Assembly (NCBI RefSeq): GCF_043641665.1
Contig: NC_092194.1
Location: 1,775,221-1,839,220 of the forward strand
Reading direction: 5' to 3'
DNA from: Enoplosus armatus
Lineage: Eukaryota > Chordata > Actinopteri > Centrarchiformes > Enoplosidae
Length of the DNA: 64,000 bases
In this document: piece by piece, positions 1 to 12,700 of the stretch
How the letters are laid out: the number at the start of each line of letters is the position of its first letter
How positions within the stretch are numbered: the first letter of the stretch is position 1
Made by a program: the position numbers and the translations under genes
Notes under the pieces: model-generated
Told to the model about the DNA's origin: nothing
What the model saw: the letters and a program-made list of their open reading frames with translations, nothing else
Databases searched by the model: none

Positions 1-341
1 GGGAGTACCTCGGTGTCCCCCAGGAGGAGCTGGAAAAAAAACGTTGCTGAGGGAGGGGGACGTCCGGAGTGCCTCGCTTAGCCCTCCAGTCTTTATGCCA
101 AGCAAGGCTAGCTAGGCTAACAATATCCAGAAAGAAAGCAAGTAAGTGCATTTCAGGTGCGGTGGGGGGGGGGGCGGGGGGGGGGCGAGTACACGAGATC
201 ACATATATGTTAAAGGATGACCGCAGTAAAAACATGTACTTGCTGGAGCCACTACCCTTATGAGTGACTGCATATGTGCTGTCTGGCTTCAATCAAGTCA
301 CACTACCGCCTTAGCCAAACTGGGACCACCACATTTATTTC

Positions 342-346
342 TCCAT

Positions 347-412
<66 letters not shown>

Positions 413-590
413 TATATAAAGTACATGAAAAGGAGGTGGGCTCCCAGCTTCCATCACCAGCAGCACAGCAGATCCATCAAGCAGACAGTCAACTCTGCCA
501 CATGCAAAACAAGGACACCACCTTTGTGTGTGCATGTGTGTGTGTGTGTGCATGTGTGTGTGTGTGTGTGTGTGCATGTGTGTGTGTGTG
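342..590. repeat. Compound (CA)n(TA)n and (GT)n microsatellites
   Basis: (CA)n passes directly into (TA)n at about 342-418. A second, interrupted GTGT/GCATGTGT tract follows at 524-590. Frames through them are low-complexity and not genes. Confidence 0.9.
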
Positions 591-734
591 CGCCGCGCAC
601 ATGCGTGTGGGTGACTCCGATGTCCTCCAGTCCAAACGCGCCTTGTTAAGGGTATTAGAGATCAAGTAAGTGATTGATCTACATGTCAGGTGACTTAAGT
701 GCTGCTTCTGTCCACGCCTCAGGTCAATTAAGAA

Positions 735-855
<121 letters not shown>

Positions 856-949
856 TTAAGCCATGACAAATTCAAAGGAGAAAAAGAGAAAGGTGCGTAG
901 AGGAACCTTCTTTCTTTCTTCAAACTGCGCTGCTGCTCTTCGTAAACGG

Positions 950-1505
950 CCCCTGCGCAGGAAGTCATCCTCTTGCAGGACTTCTGGGTAATGTAGTCTC
1001 ACGTGGGGAGACTAGAGAAGAAGAAGAAGAAGCGCGTATCTCTATTGCGAATCATAGCTGGAAGCAAGCAGTTAACGGGCTTTTAGCCAGTTGTACACTT
1101 TCGCTTTCAATTAAACTAGAAATACCAAAGCAACGCGAAAGAGACCTCTTTAAAAAAAAAAAAAAAACAAGTTGACAAGTTTCCCCACATCACCTCGCGT
1201 TCGATTTCAAGATGGCGCCCGGCTGAATGGAGCCCCCCGGCCCTCGGGTTGGTGGTGTGGTGTCGTGGGCGTTCAGGGTGTAGGAGAGCGCGCTGAAGTA
1301 GGTTTGTACCTGATTGCATTCGTTAATGAGCCAACTACGCAAATGTGTGCAGCACCACAACACGAGGAACAAAGTCGCCAGCAGCGTCATTAGTTACACT
1401 TTTCCTTTCCCGCTGTGCCGAGTCAAAATGTCTGCTGTGAAAAAGGTCAACAGGAGGACGTTTTCCTCTTCTTCCTCTTCTTCTTCTTTAGCCTCCGGGG
1501 GCTAA
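950..1505. promoter_or_regulatory. Promoter-like motif cluster without an assigned gene
   Basis: Within about 270 bp lie an NRF1-like half site (CTGCGCAG, 953-960), an ETS-like AGGAAGT (959-965), a ZNF143-like ACTTCTGGGTAATGTAGT (980-997, reverse orientation), a CACGTG E-box (1000-1005) and a YY1-like AAGATGGCG (1209-1217). A 25-codon reading frame starts at 1429 (MSAVKKVNRRTF, then a Ser run, stop at 1503). I do not recognise it as a gene. Confidence 0.35.
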
Positions 1506-1771
1506 GCGGCCAGTGTTTCGTGGGCTTCCGGCGTGTTTACAGCCCGATGAGCAATCTGGCTACCATCCGACGACCATTTGAATGCAGATAAATCTAAATT
1601 GTCGTCCTGCATGCAACCAAAAAAAAACACTGCTCGGACTACCAACGGAAACCAGAGCGAAAACCTGGAAAGGGTTAACCCCCCCCCCCCCCCTCCCCAC
1701 ACACACACCTGCCCCATTCTCACTCTCCTCCTTCTCCTCTTCCACTTTGGCTGCCCTGACTTTGCCCCCCC

Positions 1772-1806
<35 letters not shown>

Positions 1807-3689
1807 CCATCCTCCATCTCCCCGCATCCATTTGCAAATGATCTGGTATGTCTGCATATTGTCAGTTGCAGCCGGCCCGGCCATTCATCACCTGTCGGCG
1901 ACTCCCAGCGCCCTCCACACTTAATTGTTCCCTCTCTGACCTGGAGAATAGAGAATGATGCCCCCCCCCCCCCCCCTCCCCCTCCCCCCCCGCCGCCTCC
2001 CCCGCCTCAGATGGGAGATGGGGAGAGAAAGAAGTGGTTATTAGATTTAAATCAGATGGAGATAGGGCAACAATGTTGGTCACTCCTTTCTCGATCCATC
2101 TTCTCTGCGTTTGTGGGTCAGATTTCAAGCGGAGGGAGAGAGGAGAGGAGAGGAGAGAAGAGAAAGGAAAAGGACAAGGAAAGGAGACAAGAGGAGGAGG
2201 AGGAATCATCCCGGCTCATAGCTGCCGGTCCATTATGGCGTGTTTAATAAAAAAAATAAAAAAAAGGCCTGAGACAGACAACACGCACGGGATCGGTGCA
2301 GCCTTATCAGCATGCCCGTCTGCATCTTCCCTTCCTGAACCTGTCTTCTTCTTCTTCTTCTCCCTCAAGTCCCGTTCACGTTACGTCTCTTTGTCCCCCC
2401 CCCCCACAGTCGCCTCGCTGTTGTGCGTATCATTTCCCCTGTTTAAATGTTTAAAGAGCAACCCATGCAAGCGTGCACACTTCAGAACCATCACACCTGC
2501 TTGAGGAGTTCGTCGCTGTCCTCCTCCTCCTCCTCCTCCACTCAGTCTTCTTCTCTGCCGCTCGTCTCTCGTCCCTTCATCCCTCATTTCCTCCGTGATG
2601 GAGACCTCTCCCGCCAGGCCAGAGGCTCCTCCATCCCTCTCCCACCCACCTCGTCAATAATAAATGGATGCTTCCATTATGAGCCGCCGAGAGTGTTGAA
2701 TCATAGTCGGTCGTGCTCCGGGGGAGAGGGGGGGGGGGGGGGGGGGGCGCCGCCGGTGGATGCAGTGTGTACATTTCTGCGGACATACTTATTGCTCCGT
2801 CCATTACATTCGCAGTCCTTACCTCGGGGGCTTTGGTTAAACTCGGCTCAGCTTCCAGGCTAACGTCGGCGGCTGGCGTGGCATCGCGTCGTCTCGATTT
2901 TTCCTGCCAGGTTTGGTTTGGTCCAAAATGGATCCAAGGACATCACCCGGAGTAAACACTATGCTTTACTTCTGAGTTCTACCAACGTCAAGAATAACGA
3001 GGCAACTCAGGCACCTTTTGTTCGAGGTTTTTGGACGTGACGTGAACCGTGAGAACATTAGCGAGCCTGGTGAAGAGGGGGCCAGCCACAGCGCTAGGCC
3101 TTTGGCGGTGGTTTTAACCGCACGGGCCACTGTGAAGCGCGTACGTAACTTCCTGTTCGCGGACAGCTGGGCCGGTCATGCCAACGCAGTGTTACGATAC
3201 AGTGTGCGGTTTGGTTCAAGGGGTCTGTTTTATAATGTCCAAAACGGGGCAAGCCAAATGAGCATCAGTGCGAATTTGGTTCTAGGGACGTCCGTGGGTC
3301 TCTGAGGGGTGTCCACTAGGCTTAGTCTCCTACGGAGGAGTCCCCATAGTGTTATACTGTAGCAAGTTGCACCTCCAGTCTCTCGAGGGACCACGCGCAT
3401 TTTAGGATTTAGGACTTTAGGACGTCGAAGACACGTTTGGACTAAAGACGGCTGCATTTGGAGGAGGCCTTTTTAACCTGGATCTGCGTCTTGGTACCCT
3501 TTCGTGCCGCTACGGTGGCACAGTTACCGCGAGCGCGCTTCGAGTGTGGAAAGAGGTGGATGTTCGGATCAATCGCGGCTGTGGACGTGAACGCGATTCA
3601 GTCTTACGCTTTCAGAATGTGCTAGCTGAGATAATCGGACACGGATCTCATTGCAAAATTGTAAAAGTGGTACTCACCTCTTATAAGTA
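1506..3689. other. Intergenic, no gene recognised
   Basis: It contains poly-C/CA tracts (1680-1694, 1770-1805, 1963-1990, 2396-2405), a poly-G run near 2728-2747 and purine-rich GAGAG sequence (2140-2200). Several non-repetitive AT-rich stretches, such as 1840-1960 and 2640-2710, could be conserved non-coding DNA. The reading frames here are low-complexity or lack splice and homology support. Confidence 0.6.
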
Positions 3690-3821
3690 CTGACCAAGGC
3701 CAGAGGGGGTGCACCCATCTCGCCTGTCCTAAAGTCCCGTCATCGGTTGCCCGTCGGTTTTAGAATTGATTTTAAGATCCTGTTACTGGTGTTCAAATCT
3801 CTTGATGAACTGCTCCTAATA

Positions 3822-3860
<39 letters not shown>

Positions 3861-3990
3861 TTACGTACGCTCCCTCTAGATCCCTCGGGCCCTCTGGCGC
3901 TGGCCTTTCAGTCGTTCCCCCAGGCGAGGACGAAGAACTACGGGGAAGCGGCTTTTAGTGCCTATGGTTCTCGGCAAAAGTGTACGACAC
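3690..3990 (+). mobile_element. LINE reverse-transcriptase C-terminal remnant, split by an (AT)n tract
   Basis: Conceptual translation from about 3738 reads HRLPVGFRIDFKILLLVFKS, the familiar segment near the end of fish non-LTR ORF2 proteins (LHWLPVRxRIxFKILLLVFKSL). After the (AT)n run at about 3826-3860 the frame resumes with YAPSRSLGPSGAGL and then a degraded tract with a stop, like the usual RTLRSSG and YGDRAF parts. It is short, stop-containing and inactive. Confidence 0.65.
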
Positions 3991-6630
3991 TTTATGCTGA
4001 GGTCACAAATCTTAATACAGCGAACATGCTCACTCTCCTAAAATGCTAATGCCCCCCCCCCCACACACACACATACACGACACCGGTAAACACTTGCACG
4101 ACAATGGTGTCGCCCTGGCCATGGCTGCGGCCATTGTATATTCATGTGGATGGCAGTTTATAATTCATGGGGCAGGATTACTTGGGAGTGCTGGTCCCAG
4201 GCCTGCTCCCGGCACTGACACAGTGAGTACTAACAATACCGGACATGCCTCGCTCTCCGCTGCCCACCCCAATGCCCATTATAATAATATATTCAAGGAT
4301 TAAAGGGGTTTTTTATCTGAGACACCCGTGAATTATGGATGGGCCATTTCAAAATTTAATTGCCCCGAATTAAATGATTCAAGATAATGTTTCTTTTATA
4401 AATTGGTAATAGGGCCAGGGGGCAGAGAAGGGGAAAAGACATTAAATAAACCTTTTCTCCCCACCCCCAACCAAAGGAGGAGGGAAAGGAATAATAGACG
4501 GACGGTGACCTCGCGTCTCCGGGAGGAGGAGATGGCTTGATCCGAAGACGGAGGGTCGGGAAAACAACACTCGACACAGGAGGTGAGAAATGAGATGAAG
4601 TTTAATCTCTGACAGCTTCAGGACAAGTTTCCTTATCAACTCTGGCTTTGCGCTGCACACTTGCAGGTGTTTTTTTTTTGTTTGTTTGTTTGTTTTTATT
4701 TTTTTAACACTCCCGACAGGAACCCAGAACTACTGCATACGGTGAAATGGTGGGAGTCCGGTTCAGCCGGATAGCCAACGTGCCTGGCCAGGACTTGTTG
4801 AGTCTAGGGTTAAAGCTAGGAGCTCACACACACACACACACACACGCGCACGCACGCACACACACACACACTATGGTGTCTTTAGAAAAAGCAGCAAACA
4901 GACTGAATCTTACCAATAAGGTTGGTAAAAGTACGTGATTGCATTAAAAAAATACAGATTTGTGATGGAAAAGTGCTCGACCTACAGAAAGACGGTGACG
5001 CATCAAAACGTGACACAAAACAAGAGCATCGTGTGGTACAACAAGTGGACATGAAACATCTGACCTAAGGTGAACAGGACCTAGTTTTGGTCACTTCCTT
5101 TTCCCACCACCACCGCCGAGCTTCCCGGTAGCTGGCGAACACGTGGCAAGGGTTTTCGCTAAATCCTTCAAACCTTCACGGGTTAGCTGGGTTGACTGAG
5201 CCCAACTCAACATTTCAGGCCAAAAGCCAAGGTTCACTGGCAGTCGCAGATGTTTATATCCGTTTATTTAATAAAAAAAAAAAAAAAAGGAGCTAAAGAA
5301 TGAAATCAAAACCCCCTGTGGCGCTAAATCACCTGTTAGCCAGCGCTCATTTCTGAGAGGACATTAGCAAGTAGGGGAGGACCAGGGAGAGTTGGAACGC
5401 TTCATTTTCCTTAATTCTGAACGAAAACCATTTCTAGCGGAACTGCCAACAGGCCGTGCCGTAACTTTAAAGAAATTGTTATTGAAATGGAAGCGCGGGG
5501 GGGGGTTAGCGCGACTTGCTTAGCATAAAGCTAAGAAACCAAAATTACATTTTTTTCCCCACATTTGTATTTGTGTAAAGATTGGCGCTGAGAAAATTGG
5601 TCGACTGCTTCATCAGGCGATCGACACGAGGCGAATACGTACGACTGTATTGATAACCGATTCATCGCTAAAGCACTGGAGTAACTTTCTTGCAAATATT
5701 TCCTGTTCTTATTCTACGATAGTAAGATGAATATATCTTGGTTTTGGCCTGTTGCCCCGTTGCCTTGAGCTCTGGGAAACTGACGGATTTCACTTCGCAC
5801 GTCAGTCGAGAGCGTTCTTCATTTTTGGAACAGTAGTTTGCGAGAACACAAAAAAAAAAAAAAAAAAAAAAAAGTACACTGGTGTTTTGCGAGGGCTTTC
5901 AACCACATCTCACGGCCTTCATCAGTCCTCACGCGGCCTTCGGTAAATACGGAACTTCTGTCGCATGATCAACAGGTGGTTGGTGTTCATGTTTTATATA
6001 TACTCAATATTATTACTGATGTTTTTCCTTCAATGCATCTTGCATGTAAATATGAGAAAGACACCTGAACCAACAGCTGCGTGTCACCGATGAAGACCCC
6101 CTGAGAAATGTGGTCGAGCGCTGGGTTACTGTGGAAGAGCTGAAGCACTCAGTCGCTACACAACATAGTGGGGGGGGGGGATAATGAGGTGACAAGATGG
6201 GTGAAACTGGAAGGACCCCATGAACACTTTCTACAATAAGGTAAAATGTGATAAAAATGTTCTAAATGATGCACCGTCAAGGATTCAGTCAGTCTTGGCT
6301 TTTTTTTTTCTTTTTTTTTTACTTTTTTTTATATATATATATATATTTATATATATATTTCAGACGCAGTCAGAGTTGATGGGGGCCACCCCCTACAGTT
6401 AACACAAACTAAAAAGAGTAAGAACCTACTGACAGTGTTTCCGTGTTTTTCATACAGAAAGTGTCACGTTTGAAACTGCCACATTTTAAGGCAGTCGAAC
6501 AAGAAGAAGAAGAAGAAGAAGAAAAAAAAAAAAAAAAAAGCTTCCAACGTGAGCCACGCGTGAACCGTCACCACCTCGTGTCTCACCGAGTCCCTCAGTG
6601 CTGTATATGGCTTTCTCGGGGAGGGGGGGA

Positions 6631-6662
<32 letters not shown>

Positions 6663-7584
6663 ATCGCTTGCTCGCTCATCACTCCCTTTTGGTGAGATCT
6701 GCAGATAAAAACCACTGCGACGTAAACAGAGTACATTCATAAAGATACTGTTTAAAAACACAAAGTAATGCAATGATTATGTAATGATGGAAAAGGTACA
6801 ATTTGATGGTAAAAAAAAAAAAAAAAAAAGAATAACACACACACACAGAAAAAAAAAAAAACATCCTCCATTTTGGCCAGTTATATTGAACCATAACAGT
6901 TACCATCAATTTCAAATAAACTAATCAGAGCATTTTTATGTTGTCCTTTAGTTATTTTGCTCAACAACAACAACAAAAAAAAAAACGATTTTAAACCAGG
7001 AGGACAAAAAGGGGGAGTGGAGGGCAGTGATGGCATTGACTCAGTAGCACACCACGAAGAGAATGCACTAGAGAATACGATTGTCAACTCAAAACATACT
7101 GGACATATATGGAGACAAACTGCAGTAATAAACCAACCAATTCACAAGATTAGAGAGATTTTGGCTTTGAGGAAATAACATTCACCTAACAAACTGCTGG
7201 AACCAGTTTGCAGTGTCCCCCACCACCCCACCCCGCCCCACCCCACCCCCGCCTTGCTTTCTTCCTTCCTTCCTATGCTATGGGGCCTTGAAATGTTTTT
7301 CGATATATAAAGCTAGGTTTTAAACTCACAACGGAAACCGAAAGCTAATTTTGACCAAAAGTCCTGTTGTGCGCGGGAGGCTTGAGGGACACACACTGGC
7401 AGCACTTTTTCTGAAACGAGCTCGGCGGCGGACAACCGAGAAAAGCCACGCTGGATGAACGTACGGTCGGAAAAGGTTCTGCGACTTTGAATTTAAATGT
7501 TTTCAGCTTCTATATTTCTGAGTCATTTAAGAGACACAAAAATAAATAAATAGCGTGGGCTGTGGGGCAGTAAGGGGGTTATAC
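3991..7584. other. Intergenic sequence and presumed setd3 3' UTR
   Basis: No coding exon was recognised. It holds (CA)n at 4826-4871, poly-A at 5850-5872, T/TA tracts at 6300-6358, and a G-rich run at 6618-6657. The setd3 3' UTR should begin at 7584 and run leftward. A minus-strand AATAAA (TTTATT at 5263-5268) is a distant candidate signal. Confidence 0.5.
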
Positions 7585-9081
7585 TTATTCACTGTTCTCT
7601 TTGGGATTATCTTCAGTTCGACTGGCACTTAGGTTAGCCACTTCCCTTTGGCCCTTCTGGGTTGAACTTCCAATCGAGTCCAAAGCTGAGTTAACACCTT
7701 CGCTGGCCGTCTCCTGAGTCTCCTCCTGCACTGGCTCTCCGTTAGCCTCCATATCCATCCCATACACAGCCTTCTCCCCATTCAGGAGGTGACTGTGCTC
7801 CTCCGCCTGGATCTCCTGGCCTTCTTCCACCTCCTCCAGCTTGCGCAGGATAATAGGAAGCTTGGCGTCCGCGTCAGTGTTCTCCAGCAGAGCGATATCG
7901 CTCTCCTCGTAGCGAGGCAGCGGAGCGCCCTCCTCGAGCTTCTTCTCGAAGTGCAGGCGCTTGGCCCGCCCGCTGGCCGACGCCTTCTCCAGGATCTGCT
8001 TCTCGGCTAGGCGGAGCTGGATCGCCACGCGAGAATGGAGAGACAGATCGGGCTTCTCAAGCATGGAGCGGTCCTCCTGCAGGAGGACCAGGCCAGGAGT
8101 TAAGAAAGAAAGAGGGACGGAAGGAAGACAGAAGGTCATAAAAAGAAGAAGACGAAGAAGAAGGGAAAACATAACAAATTCAACACATTCAATTCCTAAG
8201 TGCTTGTTGGATCTTTGAAAAGCCCCCCCCCCCCTCACACCTCTTTGACTGTGGATTTGGGGAGGATACATCCTGCAATTTTTGGAACTTGGAACTTTCC
8301 GGAATCAACAATCCAACAATCATGCCTTTGACTGTGGCCATTCAGAAGAGGTTTAAAACCACTTTTGGAGACTTGTTTGGACTACCCTTCGTACACACCC
8401 CTGGCCCCCCTCTGCAATCAGACACCCCAAGTCCTAACTGTCGAGATAACTCAAACAACAGTCGACTGACCTCTGAGGTGGTCTTGTAGGTCTTGAGCAG
8501 CAGAGCAGCTCGGGTCTCGAGGAAAGTCCACAACTTGATCTCGTTCTCCCAGCTTACAGGGAACTCGCTGTTGCCCAGGGTAAAGATCTTATTGATGGCA
8601 CGGTCTCCGAGCAGGTAGTCCTTCAGTTCCTCTGAAATCAAACTGAGCGTTAGCATCTCTTCAAAAGAAACCGAGGCCCGAGGGCCGTCAGTGAGCAGTG
8701 GTGAAGTGGACGTGGACTAGGACAAAGGTAGGGGTTCGTAAGACGTGTGACCCTACGGCAACACTTGTTTGCTGTCAGAGTAGAGGTCTTCGTGGGTGCA
8801 AAGGTTTGGACCTGATCCCAAACTCAATTCCAATCCCGACCCCAACACTGTCGGGTTGCGTCTTGAACAGAATTTTGGTGCAGATCAACGTTTGCATCTC
8901 CCCCTTCTGAACCCTTCCTCCCTGCTGCCTTTGATCGGAGGACCTAAAACATGGCTTGCTGACGTGGGAAGGTGAAAGAGGAGAAACTGCAACCGATTTG
9001 TGTGCGTACACTATTCCATCACATCTGTTAAGAAATGTCGACATGCGTGTGCAATAGGTGATACTACCCCCCCCCCCCCCC

Positions 9082-9112
<31 letters not shown>

Positions 9113-9565
9113 TCCAAAGGCGTTGGGGGCCGTTTTAAAAATTAACATGCAGCAAAAAAATGTGAATAATATATCAAGCGGGGTCCTGAAGATGAGTCTT
9201 GTGACAGAGGAGGATGTGGCCTTGTGCGGTTGGGGATTTATGACACCGGTGCCATTCTGCATACATGCCGATGAATATTGCAAACCCCCTGACGCACTGC
9301 TCCTTCCACACATCTGGTGGCCTGCCTTGATCAATTAACCACCTCAGGAATGGACAGGCCTTGCTCCCCCCCCCCCCTCCTCCTCCTCTCCATCGCTTCC
9401 CCTCCGTTGACGGCGCAGAGGAAGCAGTCGCTTGACGACGGTCCCATGGGGGGTGGCGGCGCCGGAAATGCGCTGTGACGTGTTGTTGTTTCGGAGTGCG
9501 CTACCAGGTTTGTGGCTTCGAGGTTCCACAGGGAACGTCCTGCTGCTGCTGCTGCTGGTATTTCA

Positions 9566-9610
<45 letters not shown>

Positions 9611-9755
9611 GGTGTATGTGTCAGTGTCTTACCCTCTGTCATGCAGAAGACTCTGAGGAAGGCTAGGAGCTGGGCTGAAATGGGGGGTTCGTTACAGTGC
9701 AGAGCAAAGATACAGGACCTGAAAACACAGCATACAGACCAACATGTATGTAAGT

Positions 9756-9791
<36 letters not shown>

Positions 9792-12700
9792 AATAACAAA
9801 TATCAATGTTGCCGTGTGAAGTATTTCTAAGAAGTCAGCAGTGTGACAGATAAATATATGAAACAAGTGTGATCCGGGACTCGGCAGAATCCATTCCACA
9901 TCACAACATTACACACTGGAGGTAATTCGGGAGGGGAGACAATATTCCCCCACCCCAGTTTCAGCAAAGTGATCGATGTGGCGACGGGTAGCACGGGGTC
10001 GACATTATTACACCACACAGAGGCACTGCAGCCGCCTCCCCTCTCCTCCTATTGAATTAGCCCCTCTGTCCACCGCTCCAGCGCCGGAGCATCCGGCTTC
10101 AGGGGAGTTAACTCCTCGGAGGGAAATGCTTCGCTCCGAACGTGTGAGTGAACAGTCAACTGTGCTCCCTTAAATTCCACTTATCAGGCCGTTAAAAAGA
10201 ACGAACGTGGCGGAGGCAACGGAGGAGCGACTTCCACGTCGCGGAAAAAAAAGAGCCCGCCGATAGCGGCCGCTCAGTATCTCGGCGAGGCCCCGGCGCC
10301 GAATCTGTCGCCGTTTCCTTTGAAAATGATCTACGAGCATATCTGTCAGTTTAATAGAGCGCCCCGGCAACAACAGGGATTGTTTCATTTAATTTCCACT
10401 GTTGAGATTTAGACTGTCATCAATAAGAGATTAAAAAGGCGTCTGATTAAAAATGCCGAGCAGAGAATGCTGCATAAAATTAAGGGGCTAATGATAAAAT
10501 GATTAAGCTTCTTGGTGATGAAAGTGTTGGGGCGGATGGTAAATTGATACTTGGTGGGGTGGGAGGGAGGGGGGGGGGGGGGGAAACTGCTGCAACATTT
10601 ATATTATGTGTTTCAATTACGCCAAGGGGGGGAGGGGGGGGGGGGGCTAATTGGTTGAAATATCTACTGTTGGAAGACAAAAGTGCACTGCGGCTATATG
10701 AAAAGGTGCACGGAGTTAGTCGTGAGCCTGAAGCTCCCTCTGACCCATATTAAAAGCTTTAGAGTAAAACGCTTCCAGCCTGGCTTGCAGATTCATATTC
10801 GAGGGTGGGTGGGTGGGTTGGTGGGGGGGGGGCCTGAAAAGCTTGTAAACAGCGAGAGGAGTCGGACGTACGCTGGGATGCCGGCTCGTGCCAGCACTTC
10901 GGCCTTCATGGCGTAGAGGCGCTCGCTCTTGCTGACGCCCAGCTTGATCTTCACTCGGTCGTGGGCGTTGTCCTGGAAGAAGAAGCCGTTGTGGATGACG
11001 AACTCGGCGTTGGATCTCGTGCCGTAGAAGATGTAGATCTACAGGGGGAACGGAATCATCATCAGCAACCAGCGCCGTGTTCAGCCCAGCATGTTATATA
11101 TATATATATATACAGTGCATCCGGAAAGTATTCACGGCGCTTCACTTTTTCCACATTTTGTTATGTTACACCCTTATTCCAAAATGGATTAAATTAATTT
11201 TTTTCCTCAAAATTCTACACACAACACCCCATAATGACAATGTGAAAAAAGTTTTTTTGAAATTTTTGCAAATTTATTAAAAATAAAAAACTAAGAAATC
11301 ACATGTACATAAGTATTCACAGCCTTTGCCATGAAGCTCAAAATTGAGCTCAGGTGCATCCTGTTTTCACTGATCATCCTTGAGATGTTTCTGCAGCTTA
11401 ATTGGAGTCCACCTGTGGTAAATTCAGTTGATTGGACATGATTTGGAAAGGCACACACCTGTCTATATAAGGTCCCACAGTTGACAGTGCATGTCAGAGC
11501 ACAAACCAAGCATGAAGTCAAAGGAATTGTCTGTAGACCTCCGAGACAGGATTGTCTCGAGGCACAAATCTGGGGAAGGTTACAGAAAAATTTCTGCTGC
11601 TTTGAAGGTCCCAATGAGCACAGTGGCCTCCATCATCCGTAAGTGGAAGAAGTTCGGAACCACCAGGACTCTTCCTAGAGCTGGCCGGCCATCTAAACTG
11701 AGTAATCGGGGGAGAAGGGTCTTAGTCAGGGAGGTGACCAAGAACCCGATGGTCACTCTGTCAGAGCTCCAGAGTTCCTCTGTGGAGAGAGGAGAACCTT
11801 CCAGAAGGACAACCATCTCTGCAGCAATCCATCAATCAGGCCTGTATGGTAGAGTGGCCAGACGGAAGCCACTCCTTAGTAAAAGGCACATAGCAGCCCG
11901 CCTGGAGTTTGCCAAAAGGCACCTGAAGGACTCTCAGACCATGAGAAACAAAATTCTCTGGTCTGATGAGACAAAGATTGAACTCTTTGGTGTGAATGCC
12001 AGGCGTCACGTTTGGAGGAAACCAGGCACCGCTCATTACCAGGCCAATACCATCCCTACAGTGAAGCATGGTGGTGGCAGCATCATGCTGTGGGGATGTT
12101 TTTCAGCGGCAGGAACTGGGAGACTAGTCAGGATAGAGGGAAAGATGAATGCAGCAAAGTACAGAGACATCCTGGATGAAAACCTGCTCCAGAGCGCTCT
12201 TGACCTCAGACTGGGGCGACGGTTTATCTTTCAGCAGGACAACGACCCTAAGCACACAGCCAAGATATCAAAGGAGTGGCTTCAGGACAACTCTGTGAAT
12301 GTCCTTGAGTGGCCCAGCCAGAGCCCAGACTTGAATCCGATTGAACATCTCTGGAGAGATCTGAAAATGGCTGTGCACCGACGCTTCCCATCCAACCTGA
12401 TGGAGCTTGAGAGGTGCTGCAAAGAGGAATGGGTGAAACTGCCCAAAGATAGGTGTGCCAAGCTTGTGGCATCATATTCAAAAAGACTTGAGGCTGTAAT
12501 TGCTGCCAAAGGTGCATCAACAAAGTATTGAGCAAAGGCTGTGAATACTTATGTACATGTGATTTCTCAGGTTTTTTATTTTTAATAAATTTGCAAAAAC
12601 CTCAAATAAACTTTTTTCACGTTGTCATTATGGGGTGTTGTGTGTAGAATTTTGAGGAAAAAAATGAATTTAATCCATTTTGGTATAAGGCTGCAACATA

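Noticed and set aside
1582..2247. 221-codon plus-strand frame
   Set aside because: It runs through poly-C and CA repeats (Pro and His-Thr runs), with no homology or splice support.
12248..12535. Minus-strand frames inside the Tc1 transposon
   Set aside because: They are antisense shadows of the transposase gene.
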